DNA from: Natronosporangium hydrolyticum
GTDB lineage: Bacteria > Actinomycetota > Actinomycetes > Mycobacteriales > Micromonosporaceae
Direction: 5' to 3'
Length of the DNA stretch: 64,000 nt
NCBI RefSeq assembly: GCF_016925615.1
Contig: NZ_CP070499.1
Location: 1,488,001-1,552,000, forward strand
Below the pieces are notes generated by a model. The model was not told the origin of the DNA and did no database searches. It was given only the letters and a program-made list of their open reading frames with translations. A program made the position numbers and the translations under genes. Shown piece by piece: positions 61,601 to 64,000 of this stretch. Each line of letters starts with the position of its first letter. Position 1 is the first letter of the stretch.

Positions 61601-64000
61601 GGTGGAGGGGCATGGGACGGGGACGTCGTTGGGGGATCCGATTGAGGTGGGGGCGTTGTTGGGGACGTATGGGCGGGGTCGGGGTGGGGTGGGTCCGTTG
61701 TGGTTGGGGTCGTTGAAGTCGAATATTGGTCATGCGCAGGCGGCGGCTGGGGTGGCTGGTGTGATCAAGATGGTGATGGCGTTGCGGTTTGGTTGGTTGC
61801 CGCCGACGTTGCATGTGGGTCGTCCGACGGGGCATGTGGATTGGTCGTCGGGTGAGGTGGAGTTGTTGGTGGAGGGTCGGCAGTGGCCGTCGGTGGAGGG
61901 TCGGGTCCGGCGGGCGGGGGTGTCATCGTTCGGGGTCAGCGGCACGAACGCACACGTGATCATCGAAGAGGCCGATTCGGAGCCGGCGGACTCGCCTCGA
62001 CCAGATCGGCCGGCGGCGTTGACGGTGCCCTGGTGCGTGTCGGGCCGCAGCGCAGACGGGTTGCGGGCGCAGGCCGAGCGGCTGCTCTCCTACGTTGACG
62101 ACGATCCGAATCTCAACATTCTCGATGTCGGCTACTCGTTGTCGGTCGGGCGGGCGACGCTGGAACATCGGGCGGTCATCAACGGGGGAACCCGGGAGGA
62201 GCTGCTGCTCGGTCTCGTGTCGCTCGTCGATGGCGAACCGGATCCTGGGCGGCTCGTGCAGGGCGTGGCCTCCACCACCGGCCGCACCGCATTCCTCTTC
62301 ACCGGCCAGGGGGCTCAACGGTTGGGGATGGGTCGGGCTCTCGCCGACGCGTACCCGGCGTTCGCGGCGGCCTTCGAGGCGGTGTGCGCCGAACTGGCCC
62401 CCCAGTTGGAGGTGCCGCTCGCGCGGGTGCTCGACGCCGCTCCCGGCTCCGATGATGCCCAGCTGGTGCATCAGACCGCCTACGCGCAACCAGCGCTGTT
62501 CGCTGTGGAAGTGGCGCTGTTCCGGTTCCTTGAGCACCTTGAGGTGCGACCAGATCTGCTGGTGGGACACTCGATCGGAGAGTTGGCGGCTGCTCACTGT
62601 GCCGGGGTGCTCTCGTTGCCGGACGCGTGCCGGCTGGTCGCAGCCCGGGGAAGGCTCATGCAGGCGGCTCGCTCTGGTGGGGCGATGGTGGCGCTCGCTG
62701 CCTCCGAGGAAGAGGTGCGCGAACAGCTGTGCGGGCGGGCCGGTGTTTCCTTGGCGGCGATAAACGGGCCGAGGTCGGTGGTGATCTCCGGGGACGAGGC
62801 GACGGTCAGCGAGGTGGCTGATTACTTCTCCGAGCAGGGACGGGCAACAACGCCACTGCGGGTCTCGCATGCGTTCCATTCCCCCCATATGGACTCTGCC
62901 CTCGATGAGTACACCACGGTGGCGGCGAGCGTGCGGTACGCCGAGCCCCAGTACTCGGTGATCTCGACGTTGACCGGCGAACTCGCTGACGAGGAGCTGC
63001 GTCAGCCCGAGTACTGGGTGCGCCAGCTCCGGGAGCCGGTGCGGTTCGCCGACGCGGTCCGAGGACTGCACGATCTCGGCGTCACGCGGTTCGTGGAACT
63101 CGGCCCGGCGCCTGTGCTCACGGGCCTGGTGCCGGACTGTCTGCCGAGCACCGTGACGCCAGCGGTGCTGCTGGGGGTACTCGAGCCGGGGGCGGAGCCC
63201 CGAGCTTTCGTCGAGGCGGTGGCATCCCTGTACGTCAGCGGCCGGTCACCGGCTTGGCAGCGGATGTTCGCCCCGTGGCGGCCGCAACTGGTGGAGTTGC
63301 CTACCTACGCTTTCCAACGGCGGCGTTACTGGATGGAGCCGGCGAGCGTGACCGGTGCCGAATCGGACGGGCACCCGATGCTGGGAGGCGGAGTCGACCT
63401 GGCCGAATCGGGCGGGAGCATCTTCACTGGCCGGCTGTCGCTCGGTACTCAGCCGTGGCTTGCCGACCACTGTCTGGACGGTGCCGTGGTCTTTCCGGGG
63501 ACCGGTTTCGTGGAGCTCGCGATCCGAGCCGGGGAGCAGCTCGGCTGCGCGCGGGTGGCGGAGTTGACGCTGCACGCGCCGCTGGTGCTGCCGCCGAGCG
63601 GTCGGATGCGGCTGCAGCTGGCTGTCGAACCGGCCGATGTGCCGGGTTCCCGCCAGTTTTCAGTGCACAGCAGGCTCGACGGTGCGAATGACGGCACCTG
63701 GCTTCGGCACGCCACCGGACTGTTGGCGGAGGCGGCGCTCTCGGCTGAGGCCGGGCCGGTGCCGGTGCCCGCCACCGCTGAGCCGGTTCCGGTGGCGGAC
63801 TGGTATGACGTGCTCGCCGCGAGCGGGCTGGAGTATGGACCGGCGTTCCGGGGGATGCGACGCCTCTTCCGGGATGGTGACGAGCTGGTCGCCGACATCG
63901 AGCTGCCCGCGGCCGCGCTGGCGGATGTGGACTCCTACACGCTGCATCCGGCGCTGTTCGACGCTGCTCTACACCCGATCGCACAGCTCGCGACTGGCGG
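55608..64000 (+). CDS. Type I PKS, at least two modules (G and H), 3' partial
   Basis: ATG 55608 overlaps the previous stop and the frame stays open to the window end (over 2,790 residues). N-terminal docking coiled coil (LLDYLKRVTADLHQTRQR). Module G: KS 31-460, shortened AT 483-850 (GHSVGE kept; Arg and HAFH lost), DH 870-1140 (HHVVHGEPILPG), KR 1330-1510 (LAD in place of LDD), ACP 1607-1680. Module H: KS 1710-2120, complete malonyl-type AT 2140-2575 (GHSIGE, AARGRLM, HAFHS), DH from 2590 (DHCLDGAVVFPG) cut at base 64000. The module H AT has normal high-GC codon use and is not part of the homogenised AT family, so it may preserve the ancestral type. Confidence 0.95.
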   Translation, partial: MAADEKLLDYLKRVTADLHQTRQRLREVEEAGNEPIAIVAMGCRYPGGVRSPEDLWELVSEGRDAIGPFPTDRGWAIDGFGYADPETGVEAFVGEGGFVDDVAMFDAELFGISPREALATDPQQRLMLELAWETFERAGIAPDSLRGESVGVIVGSGGQDYYDDLAPNAAESVANYLSTGNAGSVISSRISYELGLQGPAFTVDTACSSSLVALHLAVQALRSGECSMALAGGVLVMSTPGPFEAFSRQRGLAADGRCKAFSADADGTGWAEGAGVLLLERLSDARAAGRRVLAVVRGSAVNQDGASNGLTAPNGPAQERVIRAALGSAGVGVGDVDVVEGHGTGTSLGDPIEVGALLGTYGRGRGGVGPLWLGSLKSNIGHAQAAAGVAGVIKMVMALRFGWLPPTLHVGRPTGHVDWSSGEVELLVEGRQWRSVEGRVRRAGVSSFGVSGTNAHVIIEESPVEAPVEGSVAVPREVPREVPVVLPVSGVGWGGLRGQLGGLVGLVGGGGVGLGDVGWSLGVGRAGLGCRAVVVADGDGGGVGGVVGLLSGVAGGGGEVVGVGGSVVLGEVVGGRTVFMFSGQGSQRVGMGRGLYGAFGVFREVFDEVCGVFDGLLGCGLRGVVFEGVGGDVDRTVFAQAGLFAVEVALFRLLESWGVGVDVVVGHSVGEVAAAYVVGVLGLEDACRLVVGGAGVVESGGVGGFGELVGGLGLGGVSGGVVAVSSVLGGVVGGEWSDPGFWVSQVGAGVRFGDVVGCLRGLGVSRFVEVGPGGVWAGVVREGDGGGVAGDGGGLVVGSLWGGVGGLGEVEGLLVGVSRVWVWGGVVDWSRVLVGGRWVDLPTYAFQHKRYWLEERSSGGAHAWGMDEADHPLLGAIATVADSGNLVVTGRVATWKPAWLGHHVVHGEPILPGAALVDLALWVGRSAGYGQLVDLALHAPLPVSPDGTRIQIVVGDTAGPGTRTIDVFAQDERDPAPEWQRHASGLLAADGIESGVALAEWPPSAGEPIDVEDLGRELTASGLDYGPAFRGLSAAWRGADAMWAEVRLPSGAGVTTGGFGIHPVLLDAATQVLAAAPGNGSGSAHVPFSWSGVTLHTAGADQLRVHFSRIGEQAYRGDIADGNGRPVATIGSVAFRPALTSAGLSEPPLHELRWRPALPTSDVPLKEMAVVDRIAEVPAAGALPPFVGLRVPGGSDPDAVTAATRHALHAVQGWLLEPRAAGSTLTLLTSGAVSVAGEEVPNLAGAAVWGLVRSAQTEHPGQFLLLDIDDEQADSCWLGEAAARALAADEPQIAYRGGVPHVPRVDVMTRGAEPAAGALPVPAGAFDGTVLVTGGTGGVGAAVARHLVQVHGARHLVLLSRRGPAAPGAEALRAELAASGAAVRLVACDLSDRAALAEALTALPQPPLSAVIHTAGVLADGTVTSLTTEDIEAVLGPKVHGALHLHELTQGYNLSAFIVFSSLSGILGAAGQANYAAANTVLDALATHRRSTGAAATSVAWGPWEAAAGGMIAALGQSGLDRLSRDGLLTLDTAEALARFDAACLAATEPGPIVAARFDPSVLRDLGAARPAALRDLGGGAPPSPRSSGTAAERPTELARLSGKQQREAALELVREQVAAVLGYPDPAAVDPRREFQHLGFDSLSAVEFRNSLATTTGVRLPATLVFDYPTANAVADYLVAQLAEVSVATEAEVTVAPRTGPPEVGDDDAIAIVGVACRYPGGVQSPEDLWWLVADGVDAIGPFPVDRGWDTDRIFDPTGERPGSSYVRHGGFLYDAGDFDAGFFGVSPREAATVDPQQRLLLEICWEAIERAGVDPSSLRGSETGVFAGVQYHDYFASNSTGSVVAGRIAYTLGLQGPAISVDTACSSSLVALHLAVQALRSGECGMALAGGVTVMATPESFVEFSRQRGLAADGRCKSFSADADGTGWAEGAGVLLLERLSDARAAGRRVLAVVRGSAVNQDGASNGLTAPNGPAQERVIRAALGSAGVGVGDVDVVEGHGTGTSLGDPIEVGALLGTYGRGRGGVGPLWLGSLKSNIGHAQAAAGVAGVIKMVMALRFGWLPPTLHVGRPTGHVDWSSGEVELLVEGRQWPSVEGRVRRAGVSSFGVSGTNAHVIIEEADSEPADSPRPDRPAALTVPWCVSGRSADGLRAQAERLLSYVDDDPNLNILDVGYSLSVGRATLEHRAVINGGTREELLLGLVSLVDGEPDPGRLVQGVASTTGRTAFLFTGQGAQRLGMGRALADAYPAFAAAFEAVCAELAPQLEVPLARVLDAAPGSDDAQLVHQTAYAQPALFAVEVALFRFLEHLEVRPDLLVGHSIGELAAAHCAGVLSLPDACRLVAARGRLMQAARSGGAMVALAASEEEVREQLCGRAGVSLAAINGPRSVVISGDEATVSEVADYFSEQGRATTPLRVSHAFHSPHMDSALDEYTTVAASVRYAEPQYSVISTLTGELADEELRQPEYWVRQLREPVRFADAVRGLHDLGVTRFVELGPAPVLTGLVPDCLPSTVTPAVLLGVLEPGAEPRAFVEAVASLYVSGRSPAWQRMFAPWRPQLVELPTYAFQRRRYWMEPASVTGAESDGHPMLGGGVDLAESGGSIFTGRLSLGTQPWLADHCLDGAVVFPGTGFVELAIRAGEQLGCARVAELTLHAPLVLPPSGRMRLQLAVEPADVPGSRQFSVHSRLDGANDGTWLRHATGLLAEAALSAEAGPVPVPATAEPVPVADWYDVLAASGLEYGPAFRGMRRLFRDGDELVADIELPAAALADVDSYTLHPALFDAALHPIAQLATG
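56386..56907 (+). repeat. KS repeat, module G copy (partner 61366-61887)
   Basis: A 522-bp KS segment is the same at 61366-61887 (offset 4980), bounded by single-base differences at both ends. It carries the variant LPPTLHVGRPTG, found only in modules G and H and not in the KSs of the other PKS genes. Confidence 0.88.
57055..58160 (+). other. Shortened AT domain of module G (no Arg, no HAFH)
   Basis: Same 75-residue net deletion and same altered residues as modules A and B, here in a different PKS gene over 50 kb away. A few in-frame differences from those copies (a shorter run of Gly-Asp codons near 57225; WGGVVDW for SGGVVDW) show it is an independent, slightly diverged copy. Confidence 0.85.

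Overview
The window is part of a large modular type I polyketide synthase (PKS) and deoxysugar biosynthesis cluster from a high-GC actinomycete. The evidence is the GC-rich coding, GTG starts, assembly-line PKSs with actinobacterial docking domains, a LuxR-family LAL regulator, a DrrAB-type exporter and EryCIII-like glycosyltransferases with a P450-like activator. The genus and product cannot be named from this sequence. No rRNA, tRNA, CRISPR array or insertion sequence was seen.

Layout. (1) 1-20705 (+): two PKS genes, the first cut by the window edge, with four modules of KS-AT-DH-KR-ACP type. (2) 21247-24099 (+): LAL regulator. (3) 24166-30156 (-): rmlB, rmlA and three glycosyltransferases. 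(4) 30241-31005 (-): TetR regulator, divergent from 31181-34505 (+), an ABC exporter pair and a carotenoid-oxygenase-family enzyme. (5) 34516-40810 (-): deoxysugar genes in two transcription units separated by a strong hairpin: 2,3-dehydratase and C-methyltransferase; aldo/keto reductase, P450-like activator and aminotransferase. (6) 41162-46221 (+): flavin monooxygenase, glycosyltransferase, nucleotide-sugar reductase, glycosyltransferase. (7) 46432-64000 (+): three more PKS genes, the last running off the window.

How they work together (inference). The PKSs extend a chain with malonyl units, since every complete AT has the HAFH motif. Nearly every module has KR and DH and none has ER, so the chain should be rich in C=C bonds, with one hydroxyl from module F. 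RmlA and RmlB make dTDP-4-keto-6-deoxyglucose. The 2,3-dehydratase, reductases, aminotransferase and C-methyltransferase turn this into 2,6-dideoxy and 3-amino-3-C-methyl type sugars, which five glycosyltransferases attach. The flavin monooxygenase and carotenoid-oxygenase homologue are candidate tailoring enzymes. No loading module, thioesterase or 3,5-epimerase lies in the window.

The most unusual features are these. One module has no AT domain (PKS at 46432), and three have an AT missing about 75 residues, including the HAFH motif and the conserved Arg. Long, near-perfect, G/T-rich repeats shared among modules suggest repeated gene conversion. A 2-bp insertion frameshifts one repeat copy near 12436. 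A recurrent TAGGGG-N23-TANNNT-like promoter arrangement precedes five transcription units.
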